From Ptychodera flava (lineage: Eukaryota > Hemichordata > Enteropneusta > Ptychoderidae), in the NCBI RefSeq assembly GCF_041260155.1, contig NC_091930.1, forward strand, positions 124,001 through 188,000: DNA of 64,000 nt, read 5' to 3'. Under the pieces are notes generated by a model. It saw nothing but the letters and a program-made list of their open reading frames with translations, was not told where the DNA came from and ran no database searches. Position 1 is the first letter of the stretch. Each line of letters begins with the position of its first letter. A program made the position numbers and the translations under genes. Of the stretch, positions 21,246 through 33,679 are shown piece after piece.

Positions 21246-22708
21246 AACATTAAACGTCGCACGCCCTATATGATGTAACAGTAACTTGTTGCAATAGGTC
21301 ACGTGCCGCACAGTCATTAGTTGACTGAAAGTGATGCGGAACTATTCTCAACTTGATATCCAAACAAGGAAATATAAATCCTCGAAGCAGCAGAAATTTG
21401 CCGCCCCCCCCTCCCGCGATGCTGGGAAACTGGTCACCTGACCTCGGACACATTATTGATTGATTGAATTATAATACATAATGTTGCAAAATCTATTGCA
21501 ATAGCCTGAAGTGGTAGAAAGAGATTGCACAGTTCACACAGGAAATACAGGTTTTACAAAGTATGCATGAAAAATAGATAAACCTCATAAAAGTGATTTA
21601 ATATATAGCAATGTGATGTTGAAGAGCGTTCTATGATGACCATCTCACTGTTTTGAATTATTTTAGTGTATCATGGGAATTAAACATGCAATTGTCATTT
21701 GTACGTGAATCCAAAGTTTGGTGTAGAAACTATGTATAAAAGCCATGTAATACATTTATTAAAGTCCCGACTTTGGGAAAATAGTCACCTGCATCGGGCA
21801 TGTAGTTCCTTTTTTGGCTATAATATATAACGTTGTAAAATGTTATGGAATGGTATATAAAGGCAGAAAGAGCTTTTCGTTATTTTAGTGTTGTAATCCT
21901 AAATGAAACATGTACCAGCTTGGGAGTACAAATTTACACGAGGAATGTCAGGTTTATTTTCGCATTTCACGTATGGGAAACATTTTACTCTCTCTAGACT
22001 CACTATTATATGTTATAAGTACAAAACTTCTTTTTGAACTGAAAACATGGAAAACTACCACATTATCCTGTTGAGTGCAATATAAATTGGCAGACAATTG
22101 ATGAAGAGACGCAATGGTAAAGAGTCATTAAGGGTAAATGATCAACGACAGTGATCGACATTAGTCACAAGAGGAAATCGTTACAATGATTTTGTAGTAT
22201 ACGTCGGGGTTAGAGGACAGTTACTTTTCAGGAAAGCAAACAGAAATAAAACATCCATGTTTTTTGTAATTCAAAGTAGAAAACCGCATCCTGCACTTAA
22301 AGTTGCTCTATGCAATGCCTAAAATGTATATCAAATTAATCGAATTGGGCTATTTAGCATTATTAATCTTCAAAAAGTTGAGGAAACTAATTAGGGCAAC
22401 ATTTTACTCGAATAGCATCTAAAATGTCACTATTGGATTTTTGGAAAAAAGTATCTACGACGATAATATAAATTTGTGTCATACTTGAACAGGCTGCTGT
22501 GCCAATGCTTAAAACGGAATGTGCTCCAATTATCAATAATGGTGAGTTTCTATGCATGCTTCATGCAGTTTTGATTCATTTGCTTACTGCACTACACAGT
22601 TTGAGGTATTTTAACCAAAAATATTTGTTTTGCTGTAACAGTTTTATTTTGACTGAAGATGTTTGTATTTTCCTATGAAACAATAACTGAGAATATCTTC
22701 TTCGCAGG
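21246..22708. repeat. B-block, copy 2
   Basis: Non-coding; aligns with 8785-9014 + 13903-14274 + 15435-16630 and with the 32.8-kb and 53.5-kb copies. It lacks the 4.89-kb element and the LINE. It ends at TTCTTCGCAGG, where TRIM coiled-coil sequence starts abruptly. Confidence 0.75.
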
Positions 22709-23724
22709 TTTTGAGTTGAGGTAGGTATTTTGAGAGACGATTATCTGCAACTGGGAAGAGGCTGCTTCTCCAGGTAGAATGAGAGGGAGTCAACATCGCA
22801 CTAAAGCAGCTCAAATGCTATAGCAGTTATTTTATCCCTTTTTTGACCATATCGTCAAATCGGCTAACTGTTTTTTTATAAGGCATTCAAGTGACCAGTA
22901 TAATGGTCCTAAATCTGTTGGAGCAACGATTGTTCGTATTGTTTTACTTCCTGTTTTTGCGGACACTCGTTTGTACAGAGCGCTTCGTTCTCTGATGAGA
23001 TCCTCTCTGTTGCAGCCCATAGTATCACTAGCCACCTGCAGCTCTGGCAGTTTCTTGTTCGTGCTGTTGAAGTGGTTTGCTAGCTTCTCTCGTTTCTTTT
23101 CAGCGACCGTCTTCAAGCTCACGTGCTTGTGGTGCCCTCCCTGGGGCTCGCTGAGAATGCACTCCATGCATACGACGAAATAGCATGTCTTGCAGTACAT
23201 CTACATCTATACCTGGTGTCCACTGTACGTGGCGTAAACAGTTGTCCGGTCACAGCAGACCCTTCGGAGTTAAGTGGAGTCGAGTGGTACTCCTTAATGT
23301 GGACCATGGTGTGGTTTCTTGTCACCGTTATCTTCATGTGTCTGTTCTGACATTCTTGGCACTGAAGTTGGTTGCATACCGTGCAGTACGCCACGGAAGA
23401 CCTCCCGCAGATTCCACAGGGCTCCCCTGATAAATGGCTGGCCTCTTCCTTCTTTTTATTCTCCACCAATTCTATCAAAGCGTTGGTCGTGAAACTGTCC
23501 GGGAGGCCGTCGACACCCTTGCCCCTTATGAAGGAAGAGTTATCAACTCTGCAAAGGGGGCACTTCAGACTGCCATAGTTTTGGGGGACAATTCCGTTTA
23601 GACACGTCAGGCAGACGATATGGCCACACGTTGGCAGCAGTTTGGGATTGGAGGACCGTTCAATGCATGTTGGACATTGGAGAAACTGGTCGTCCAGTTC
23701 CTTACCGACACTTGATTCCGCCAT
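22709..23724 (-). pseudogene. Truncated, frameshifted TRIM duplicate
   Basis: The first ~150 codons (RING with all eight zinc ligands, B-box 1) are open and nearly identical to the intact TRIM. A roughly 10-base duplication near 23265-23290 (AAGTGGAG/GAGTCGAG) and other small indels throw B-box 2 out of frame; its sequence resumes in another frame at about 23200-22960. The coiled-coil part has a deletion of about 17 bases near 22950. Homology stops at about 22710 inside the coiled coil, with the NHL half replaced by B-block sequence. A truncated RING/B-box 1 protein of about 200 aa could in principle still be translated. Confidence 0.88.
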
Positions 23725-24616
23725 GTGAGATGCGGTGCTTTGAGTTTACGGTAACGTTAAGGTAGTACGGTTACCTGTGAAGAGAACGGATACCTTTAAT
23801 GAAATGTCACGATAACATTCGAAGTAGAGTTATATATCTATGCTTGGGCGTAAGGGGAGAGAGAAAGAGAGGGAGGGAGGGAGGTACTAGATAGATAAAT
23901 GTGTTGGATGTAAAGAAAAATTTAAATATTTATAGATGCAAAGATGAGAGAAAAACATAAATAGAAATACAGACAGAGAGATAGATAAAGAGATAAATAA
24001 AATAAAGGCAAATAAGCAAACATGCAAACAAATGCATCTAAAATGTTTGTAAATGAGCGTTTTTACATGTCAAAGTATAGCAAAGTACAGCAAAGTTTGA
24101 ACACACTGTCACTATTTTACTGCCTGTCTCTTACCGCTGCGACATTGTCAATCACGCGTCATTTAGCAAAATTATGAACCACTATTTGTGTACATTAGAT
24201 GAGCTGATAAGCCAAAGCAGACCAAGCATTTGGGGCCCTATAGAATTTTCATAACTTTGATTCGATATTCGCCTCTTCGCGTGATCACATAGAAATTGCA
24301 GTACGTTTACATGGTCTGGTCAGTGCCCTTATATTGATTCTCGTTCGACTGTGGTGTAACAGGAATATGACCTCTGTCCAAAAAATAGCCCTCTAACAAT
24401 AAATATAATAGGTGCCAACAATTGTAACGCTCAACCACGGTTTTTGTGGAGTGACCGTGGCTCAACGTACTGCCGGCCCGTGGACACCGTCATAGAGCTT
24501 TCATAACTCCATGCAAACGATAGACTCTGCCAAATGTACAGTATTTTGACTGACCAAGCCTGTGATAAAACAGTTGTGAACACAGATGATAAACAACTAA
24601 CGACCTTATCTTTGAG
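23725..24616. repeat. TRIM upstream region, second copy (left part)
   Basis: Paralogous to 3372-4225. Contains a short GAGA/GGGA run at about 23858-23885. No gene. Confidence 0.7.
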
Positions 24617-26098
24617 CGGCGTTCACAAAAAATGGTGGAGAGGGGGCTTGAGGAATTCAGGGGAATTCGAAAATTTTATGGTAATAGAGGGGGACTTGAA
24701 AATTTGCACTGCCTGTAGGGAGGGGACTTTAAAAAGTTTTTGGTTTCTTTTTACGTTGTACATTTTCTAATTCCAACTTTTTTAGGTAATTCATTGAAAA
24801 ATAAATACCATTTTTATGTCATACAATTGTTGTAATGTTTGTAACAGTTTAACAAAATCTAGAACCATTGTGTCACATTTCATGACCTCTATCTTGAAAA
24901 AATCTAAGCGTGTATGATTTGTCGTAAAAAAACAAACTTTAGCCTAGTAACAGGGCAGAAGCTGCAACTGTTGATGACTTTTGCAATATTTCTGTGCAAT
25001 ATATCAACTACAGTTTTTTGTTGTTTCCCTACAGCATCCTCCGACCCACAATATTCAGTTTGTCTACAAGGTCTGTATATACAAATATGTATATTGTATT
25101 AGTCCAGACTGACAGTCAGTTGCCAGTGATACAACTGCATGGTACACATACACAGGCTGTGTTAGCAAGCTGAATACTGGACAGTTCAACATGCTGCAGG
25201 GAGTAGAATAAGAACACAGTTGTATAAACTGAACAACAATATTGTCAAAAATATCAAATTTAATACAGCTATTCCCTGCAGGCAGTGTCACTATCAGGTA
25301 CCAACCTTCTACTGCAGTGTCACTGTCACTGCATACCTGAGCAGTGACAGAGATATCTCTGACTCTCATGTATATAGTAGTTGAAGAAGCGTTTGGGTCA
25401 AATGACGGTCATGACAGTGAAACATACTTGTGGACAAGATCAGGCCAGAGAGCAACAAATGGAAAACCAGGAGACTATAAAAGTTATCGGGGGTTTTGGA
25501 CATCTTACGTATGAGAATAATCAATCATACATTAAAGAAAAAACATAGGGTCCCCATGATTGCACCTAAAATTTCATATTTTAATCTTCCAATATTGTCA
25601 ATTTTGAGTAGCTTCTACTCCATATATGTCTTGTACTTTTGAAACAAATTTTTGGTCGGTCACTGAGCTCAGTTTTATACAGTATTACAATTATCCAGAA
25701 TTCACGATTTGCCCACTCTCTCAAGATTGTCATTTTGTGTGCTCTTCCGCAGGAGCAATTTTCCTGGCCACAGTTCGATTAACTCCAGTTGGCTTAAACT
25801 GATAAATCTAAAAAGTACACTTATGCGTTTAAAAATGAATCAATTTAAGAACTTCCCTTGGGAATATGACTTTACAAATTGCTAATAACGTCTGCGAGCG
25901 GAACGGCGCGATACGCGTTCATTTTTTTCTTTGCGTACATCCTCTACGATATACAGGCTTGTGATAGTGGGAGGGGACTTCAAAAAATTTCATCACGTAG
26001 AGGTGGGGATTTGAAATTTTTTAAGGGTATTGAGGGGTGATCTTTAAAAATGATATTTCCTCCAGCCCCCACCCCTTTTGTTATTTGTGAACGCAGCC
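24617..26098. mobile_element. About 1.5-kb inverted-repeat element (ends GCGTTCACAAA)
   Basis: The left end GGCGTTCACAAAAAATGG and the right end, read in reverse as GGCTGCGTTCACAAATAAC, form terminal inverted repeats with GGGG-rich subterminal segments. Sequence on either side (ACGACCTTATCTTT and TATATGGGCTAAAGG) is contiguous in the first TRIM unit near 4208-4230. No transposase was seen; short frames are not conserved. The target duplication is unclear. Confidence 0.7.
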
Positions 26099-27144
26099 TT
26101 ATATGGGCTAAAGGAGCGAGAAAAAAACTTCGAACCTCTATCAGCAGCACTGTGGAAGGCCCGACATAACATTTAACATTTCTTGTGTGACGTCAGAAGA
26201 AGAGCGCCCTCTCTCTTGCTTCCGTATAATGTTTGTCTTTAGGCCAGAGAAACAAATCTTGTTCATCGATTTTTTGGACCAAGGTGCAGGAGTGGCGAGC
26301 GAAATTTTTTAAAACAATTTTTTTGAAAAAAAGGTACCCGCGGTCCCTCGAACTCTCTTGCCGGGATGCACACAAGACAAAATAATCTTTTCCCCTTTTA
26401 GGCTAACCAAAACTATCTCAGACAAGATACACTGATACTGGTTATTGAATTCAACACTATATTTCTCAACAATAACATAGCGATTACATATACAGTCGAC
26501 GTTTGCACAACAGTCTCATTTAGAATCCAACATGCCCGCAAAACCTGAGCAAGTGTAGGGCGCAACCAGCGGCGGTCTAAAGTATTTGCAGAAGTATGAT
26601 TTTGCCGAAATAAACAAAAAAATCCAAATCGGGTACAGTAGAAGCAGCCATTCCGATGAACAATTTATTTTTTTCTTTCTGGCCTCAGGAGACATCCGAG
26701 TTACAGCGTGCATAGATCACAGACAGTAGAGATATGCATAGACAAGCTATTCTCGCAATACAGCTGCTAGCTAATGCATGCCTGTTTTGTATGTACTCTT
26801 CCTATTACACTTTTAGCGTTATCTGACGGAACATTACTTTAAACTTGTTGCCAATTATCAATATTCAGCAGACGTGTGTAAGACGACTATCTGACAAAAT
26901 GTGCTTATCCGACAAAGCCCGCCTTGTTCCGTTGTACCTTGCCCGTTTGTACAAAATAATTCCTAAACATAATATATCTGGCTCTCATGACATCAAAACT
27001 AATACGTCCCTAAATCGTAAGCATTTCATAAAATTGCAAAATGATCGTTAAAAATCAGCAAATAAATATGATTCTTGACAATAATTCAATCCTTCTTGAC
27101 TCAAGCAAAGTTTGCAGGCAATGTAACTTAGTAGAAAAAAAAGG
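26099..27144. repeat. TRIM upstream region, second copy (right part)
   Basis: Paralogous to 4226-4777 except for the insertion at 26242-26687 and a short extra segment near 26790-26830. No gene. Confidence 0.7.
26242..26687. mobile_element. MITE-like insertion (GGCCAGA ends)
   Basis: Starts GGCCAGAGAAA and ends TTTCTTTCTGGCC, giving inverted termini of about 11 bases. The first TRIM unit has uninterrupted GTCTTTCGGAGACATC near 4351-4366. The element is about 446 bp with no coding capacity. Confidence 0.65.
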
Positions 27145-27145
27145 T

Positions 27146-27232
<87 letters not shown>
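27145..27232. repeat. (TA)n microsatellite
   Basis: Positional equivalent of the tract at 4778-4832. Confidence 0.95.
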
Positions 27233-28570
27233 CACATGAACTGGCCCGAATTCCCACCTGTGTGACGTAGAACAGGACGGATAAGAAATCCGAATTACCC
27301 CGTTGTACGTCATCAACCGGAACTTTTTTCTTTCACGGTACCGTTCATACATGCAGGCGTCGCGACACGAACAGATTTGTTGTGATCGATGCCGTGCTAG
27401 CTCGAACCACAGTCCCTCTATCCACAGAGGGACTGTGCTCGAACGTTATTTTTACAAAAAGGTGACCCGATAAATCCAGACATGGAAACATAGAAGGCAT
27501 ATTTGTCCAACGAAATTTCAAGTCGCTAAAACAATAGCTTTTCCCGAGAATCGAATGGAGATACCGACGATCGTTATTTTAATGGCTCAGTAACGTCTCG
27601 GCTCCAGTCGAGTCGTGTGGACGTCGTACCTGGCGATCCCGGTTGGCGATAAAACCGAAACCTACACCTCAAACTGAATAAATGAGTATAGTATAATCTT
27701 CGGGAAAGCGACATAGGAGGCACAAGCCTAAAGTCATTCGACAATCAACGATCAATTTCCTTAATCACACAAAAACTCCGTAAGTCTCGCTCGGAATCAA
27801 ACTTGCAGCGCGGCATAATGCCGTAGCGAAGACATAAGCTATCGAGCTGTGTGCAGCGCTGTGGAATCCCATGTACTTCGAAAGTTGACTCAAACAACAC
27901 TCAAAACAGAGTTTCCATCGACAAAATTAGGATGTATCCATGGACGAGATATGTGTCAATGCAAACATCAAAGTTCGTAAGACGAAAACATTGATGACCG
28001 AGATCGGGATTGACGAGTTGCCGGACGAGTTGACACCGGCAGAGACCGGTGACGGCAACGTTGTGGGCACAGACATGCAATGAGTGTGTCATCGAACGGA
28101 ATCTTTCGCGCTCGCAAAGGTCGTAAACTTGTGTGATATTTTGAAAGCCACGGCATCTCTGAGAATGAGAATTACTGTTTCGATCGTGTCGTCTCATTTA
28201 CTTCATAAATATAATTGTAAATATTCTAAGTAACTCTGAATACTATGATTATCCGTCGCTAGCACGGTGAAAGCTATGTCCGCCGATGGCCAACTTGCCT
28301 TGGCATCCGTACAGCGCGAGATAATGATTGACACGTTCACGTGACCGAATCCGTACGTCTGGTTGGTGGAGATACCCTTTAATGTAGCAAATTTCAGCTT
28401 GATGGGATTTATGAATGAAAGTATCTCCTGGGTGACGGGCCGCTTTACTCTTTAAATGAAAGTGATCCGCGTAAGTAAAACACAAATCGCGACGAAATTC
28501 ATGCAATTTGTTACGATAATTTTGATCCATCTACGTCAAAAGAAAAATAAGAAGACTGTTCATGTGATAA
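27229..28570. mobile_element. Higher-GC insertion inside the (TA)n tract
   Basis: This 1.34-kb stretch is absent from the paralogous place at about 4832. It is bounded by ATCACATGAAC and, at the other end, GTTCATGTGAT, giving an inverted repeat of about 11-12 bases. It is visibly richer in GC and CpG than its neighbours. It holds a small hairpin (CACAGTCCCTCT ... AGAGGGACTGTG, about 27411-27440). Minus-strand frames at 27901-28197 and 28249-28530 (MDQNYRNKLHEF...) match no family I know; they could be exons or chance. Confidence 0.5.
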
Positions 28571-28571
28571 A

Positions 28572-28718
28572 TATATAATCCCATGGTATTTTTCTCTGTT
28601 TGACGTCATCGTATACTCGTGTTTTTCGCGGAGCCGCACAACTTCGGCTCGAAGTTGTACGGCTCCGCGAAAAACACTCGTATACGATGACGTCAAACAG
28701 AGAAAAATACCATGGGAT

Positions 28719-28721
<3 letters not shown>
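28572..28721. repeat. Near-perfect palindrome, arms about 72-75 bp
   Basis: The left arm, from ATATAATCCCATGG through CGCGGAGCCG, is repeated in reverse complement up to 28721, with about three mismatches. A loop of only a few bases is centred near 28647. Each arm contains TGACGTCA, a CRE-like octamer, which is itself self-complementary. Confidence 0.9.

Positions 28722-28753
<32 letters not shown>
28722..28753. repeat. (TA)n tract
   Basis: Right-hand remainder of the (TA)n tract split by the insertion. Confidence 0.85.
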
Positions 28754-30965
28754 GAAAGACAATAGTATATATATTTGTTTCTCTGCCTGTATTTGTGTCT
28801 ATGTCTGTGTCTGTGTGCGCAATATCTTTCATATATACATGATGCTCGCCTTATTGGACGTTTTTTTAAATAATGGTTCTAATTTCGTTTACATAATAGC
28901 GCGTTTCCATGGTATATATCATTATGAGATTAATTTTCAGTTATTATTACGTATTCCTAATATTGAAATCTGCTGTTACCTGCTACATAAATCTGCGGTA
29001 TGGTATGCAGATTGAAGAGAGAAACTCCATTACCTTATCTGTTCCTGCTATTTTAGAAAACAATGCTTCAAAATCGCCAGTCAAAACCATGAGCATGAAA
29101 CGTCCACACTTCCATAGTATCATTACTTTACTCTTTAGGCATCACAGTCACAATTTTTGCCATTACAATATGGTAATATTCTCAAGTAATTATCTTTTTC
29201 AACTATAGCATAGTGCGGCGGTATGGTGAGACGAGATATGAACGGCTGACACTTCGGGAACACAGAAGCTGGGAAACGCATACATACGCGATGTGTTTAC
29301 CATTAACATCTGCCTGAGGCAGCGCCCTTTGATGGAAACGATTTTAGAGGATTTGTATCTGGGCGAGGAAAAGTGTCAAATATCCATGGCAACACAAGGA
29401 AAAGCGCCAAAGAGTATGACCGTGAAAACTTGCAAATATGTGCCATCGTCTGCTGTGGTATGAACCTGTTTCACAGCAAACACACCACGACAGTTTGACG
29501 AAATTCGCTGGCCTGAATACAAAGTATTTCTTAAGCAGAGAAGGGTGGATACTATATGTTAGGGTTAATTTTGCTTTACACAATTCCGCGTTTGGTGTGG
29601 GAGCTACGTTGACGACACTCTGTCATCATTGAACACTTACACAGTGTTGTGACTTGCCAATGCTTAACTTTGGCCTGAGCCATGACAGCGTACATTCGTT
29701 AATTGGATGTCTTAATAAATATCACCGGAAAACAAACATATCAAGTCATGTAGCCTAAGAAATTTATTTGGCCTGACGACTGATAAGCAGCCTTGATAAC
29801 AGTTAGGAAATTTTACTGTCAAATATGATAAGATACTAATTTTTTCCCGTTATGTTCCAGGAAAACAAATATTAATACAAATATAATAAATATAAATAAA
29901 TATAAATAAATATATTAATATAAATCCCCTATCACGCTATTATGTTGCTTTATAAAGCTGAACACTTATTTGTATTGTACCACACTAATCCCACTGATAC
30001 TAGATTGTTGTCTTGGGAGAGCCTAGTGATTGTGAACTTTTCTTCATCTTTTGAGCGGCTAAACGATTTAGAAATTTCTTCAAACTGAAGTGCATTTTCG
30101 TTTTGCTCCAGTCAATTTTGTAGTTTGTTCTCCGTCACTTTTACTATGACATACAGTTACCAAAATTGTAAGTTCGGAGTACATTTGCACATTCTGCCAA
30201 CATGTTAAAGTTATTTATCACTTACCTCGCTTAGGTCCGTTTCAAATAAAATCGCCATTTTCAACCCTTTGTCATGACAATTTCAGGGAGTATCAAAGAC
30301 AACAGTTATTGCCATACCCATCTATTTCGAAAAAATTATGTCGGGCTGAAGGCTATCATGAATGATTTAATTTAACATACTCGAACGATTCCGGTCGCGT
30401 GCAGTCATATGGTGAGACGATATATGAACACATGTATGCTTTTTAAGTATGCTTGTCACACATGAACGGTAAATCTAGCAGTATTACAAGACTGCAACTT
30501 GTTGACCGAAAAGACATTATGCAAATAATTCTTACCTTTATCTTTTCAATAGCTTTATTTTTCGGTAACCATCGAACAATGAAAATATCAATTACCTTGT
30601 GTCACTGTTAATCTACGTACAGTAACGGTGCGTGCGTCATAATTGTATCTTGCTATATACATAGGCTGTACGTTGGGATAAGTATGTCATAAAATGGAGT
30701 TAAGTTATCTTGGCGTCTCTCGTCTTAATAAGAATGAAGCCCTCAGTTCTGATTTACGAAGCTGTTGTTACCGCGTGATAAAGAAAAATCAATTTTACAT
30801 TTTTGTGCTCACAGTTCAATTAATTACCCTAATCCAGGAAGCACAGAGGGTCACCATGGATAAATATATTGGAATATAATTATATTTCTTCATGAATAAT
30901 ATTACATTAATTTGACCTTTCTTTCTCCACGGATGGCACCGTGGCTAGTGAAATAGGGATACATT
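28754..30965. repeat. A-block, copy 2 (upstream of GT3)
   Basis: Closest relative of 4833-6958. Includes an (ATAAATA)n expansion at about 29876-29920 that copy 1 lacks. No frame is conserved. Confidence 0.75.
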
Positions 30966-31099
30966 AGCTAACACTTTACAAAAACTAAAAAACCTGACTC
31001 ACTACTCTTTTTAAAGACTCCCTATGTATTTTAGATCAAATCGGTTTTCGACCTACTTCAATTGAAGCCTCCTGGCCGTCTAAGAACTATTCGTTCAGC
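30966..31099 (+). promoter_or_regulatory. Conserved 5' block of GT3 (candidate promoter)
   Basis: Same upstream block; TATA-like element altered to CCCTATGTATTTTAG. Confidence 0.4.
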
Positions 31100-32302
31100 A
31101 TGCAATCGACGAAACTACATCTGGGCTTTGCATCGATATTACTCCTCTCTAATATACTGCTATATGGATATCACAAAGGGCCAGAGCTGTTTAACAAGAC
31201 AACAATCGGAAACTCATATCGAAATCAACTGTTTCGAATGGATGCGAATCAAACAGCTACAACTGATGAAGAAACGGCTCTACTAAACGGAAGAGACAAC
31301 AGAACCAACCTGACTGGAATTTCAAAAATCCAAACGGCTAACACATCAGATGACAATTCCGGCACAAATTACGAAAAAAACCACCGTGAGGGCCAACGCC
31401 AACATTTTCCAAATGAAGATAACAAACAGATGATAACAGAATCCCACCTACAGATTGGAAACCAAACTGTTAGCATGGAGACAAAGAGCATATCAAGGAT
31501 AATTTCTCTCTCAAAAGACATTGCAGAAACGTATGGTTTCGTTACCCTGCAATTCCTCAATAGTGGTTACCTTAATATTACTAAGAGTTGGATGTGCAAC
31601 GTGAAATGCATGGGGGTATTACCCAAGGTTTTATTTATAGCTACAGATCAAAATGCCCTAGACGGTCTTTCAAAGTTCAATACAAAGGCCCAAGTAGTAC
31701 TCTTACCTTTTCAAACAATGTTCAAATTATCCTTTGGTTTCGTTGCTTACTATCAATTCGTACTGCTACGCAGTTGGATCGTTCTCATTTTACTGCAGAG
31801 AGACATTCCATTGACTGTGATAGAATCTGACGCAGTATGCTTTGATGACGTACTGCCTACCATTAAGGGTTTATCCGGCTATGATCTGGTGTCTACGTCC
31901 AACACCGTGTCGGGGAATGGCATTTCGACAGGGTTTATATACCTTAACACCACACAGGCGGCAAAAGGGTTTGGTTGGATGTGTCTAACAATTTCAAGGC
32001 TACATGGATACGCGAAGTAATGGTTCAGAAACGATGAGTGTTGCACTATCTGAAATGTGCATCCTTGAGAGAGTGTTAAAGAAGACTCCTGTGAAGGTGA
32101 AAACCTTGCCTCTTGAGAATTTCGTGTCTTGGATATGGTACAGAAATGAAACATTGCGTGAGACGACCAAGCCCAAGGTTATCCAGATAAATTATATAAT
32201 TGGCGTTGATATGAAGATTCGACAGGCAAAACGATGGGGACATTGGTTTTTGACGGACGAAGGTGACTGCAAAGAGATGACGAAATAATGAAATGTCAGT
32301 AA
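31100..32302 (+). pseudogene. GT3: glycosyltransferase copy with three single-base deletions
   Basis: Open for the first ~290 codons and very similar to GT2, including the membrane anchor, IESDAVCF at the acidic motif (the Trp of DAVW is Cys here) and a GFIYLNTT motif. Relative to the intact copies, one base is lost near 31967 and one near 32009, shifting the frame through the LSEMCILERVLKKTPVKV region. A third loss near 32275 restores the frame just before the end. All three are one-base differences, so assembly error should be excluded. Taken at face value the protein loses its conserved C-terminal third. Confidence 0.85.
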
Positions 32303-32785
32303 CTTTTTATTCTTGTGCCCCGTGAATATATGTTTCAATGTAAAAGCTATGTCAATGACTATTGTTAGCTTTTGCATTGTCACATGTTCTCGGAAAAGGT
32401 ATTTTAAGGATGTATAAACGGTTTTTCTTTTTTCACATTGTAATTTTCTTGGTAGCTCCCCGGACGTCATCAGGAATAAGTTCTGGTTCTTATCTGGTTA
32501 GATATATAAATGTATAGATTTGCTTTCTTCAGTGGCGCATGAGAATCTATATTCTTTTAACTTGTCAGTAGTGCATCTACCTAAACTATGTGACTCGCTT
32601 GTACCTACGTACTATTTATAAACATTAAATTTTCGAGTTCATATTTTTATCATCCACTGCGGGTTCGTTTTTTTTGCTCTACTCTACTTTATAAACTATT
32701 TTACACTATTTTTACTTTACTCTAATTTTTAAAATATATTACACATATTGTACTTGTGTTTAGGTCGCCTGTCCTCCGTATGTGT
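32303..32785. repeat. GT3 downstream block
   Basis: Paralogous to the GT2 3' flank (CCCGTGAATATATGTTTCAAT, TCATCAGGAA). No gene. Confidence 0.65.
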
Positions 32786-32832
32786 TATTTGAATATTTTA
32801 TTGTAGAAAAAGCGCTTTAAAATATATTGAAC
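32786..32832 (+). mobile_element. LINE 3' terminus fragment
   Basis: Identical to the last about 45 bases of the LINE at 20693-21245 (TTTTATTGTAGAAAAAGCGC and the AAATATATTGAACATTAAA that follows). Confidence 0.75.
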
Positions 32833-33671
32833 ATTAAACGTCGCACGCCCTATAGGATGTAATAGTAACTTGTTGCAATAGGTCACGTGCCGCACAGTCA
32901 TTAGTTGACTGAAAGTGACACGGGACTATTCTCAACTTGATAATCAAACAAGGAAATATAAACCCTTGAAGCTGCAGAAATTTGCAGCCCCATACCCCTA
33001 TGTTGGGAAACTGGTCACCTAACCTCGGACACATATTCGATTGATTAGATTGTAATACATAATGTTGCTAAATCTATGGGAATAGCCTGCAATAGTAGAA
33101 ATTGCACAGTTTACACAAGAAATACAGTTTTTACAAAATTATCCATGAAAAATAGATAAACCTCATAAAAGTAATTTAATATATAGCAATGTGGTTTTAA
33201 AGAACCTTCTATGATGAACATTTCATTGTTTTTAAATTATTTTTGTGTATCATGAACATTAATCATGCAAGTGTCATTTGTACGTGAATCCAAAGTTTGG
33301 TGTGAAAACTATGTATGAAAGCCATGTAATTATAGTCGTAACTTTTGAGAAAATGGTCACCTACCATCGGGCATATAGTTCCTTGTTTGGCTATAATATA
33401 TAATGTGGTAAAATGTTATGGAATGGGATATAAGGGTAGAAAGAGCGTTTTATTTTGGGACGTCTGAACTTAACGTCATCCAGAAATCGTATATCCTATG
33501 TACGCACATTGGCCAACAAGCATAGGTACCATGATATCGCTATTGCTTTATTTATTGTATTGCTTTTTACTCTTGACATAACAATTTGAATTTTCATCTT
33601 TGCATCCACCTTGTAAATTCTTGAAATATTGACAAAGAATCACTATTCAAGATACAATGTTACTTTTAAGG
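32833..33671. repeat. B-block, copy 3 (left part)
   Basis: Runs in register with the 21.2-kb and 53.5-kb copies until ACTTTTAAGG, where it is cut by the 8.5-kb insertion. It resumes at 42196. Confidence 0.8.
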
Positions 33672-33679
33672 GGGAGGTC

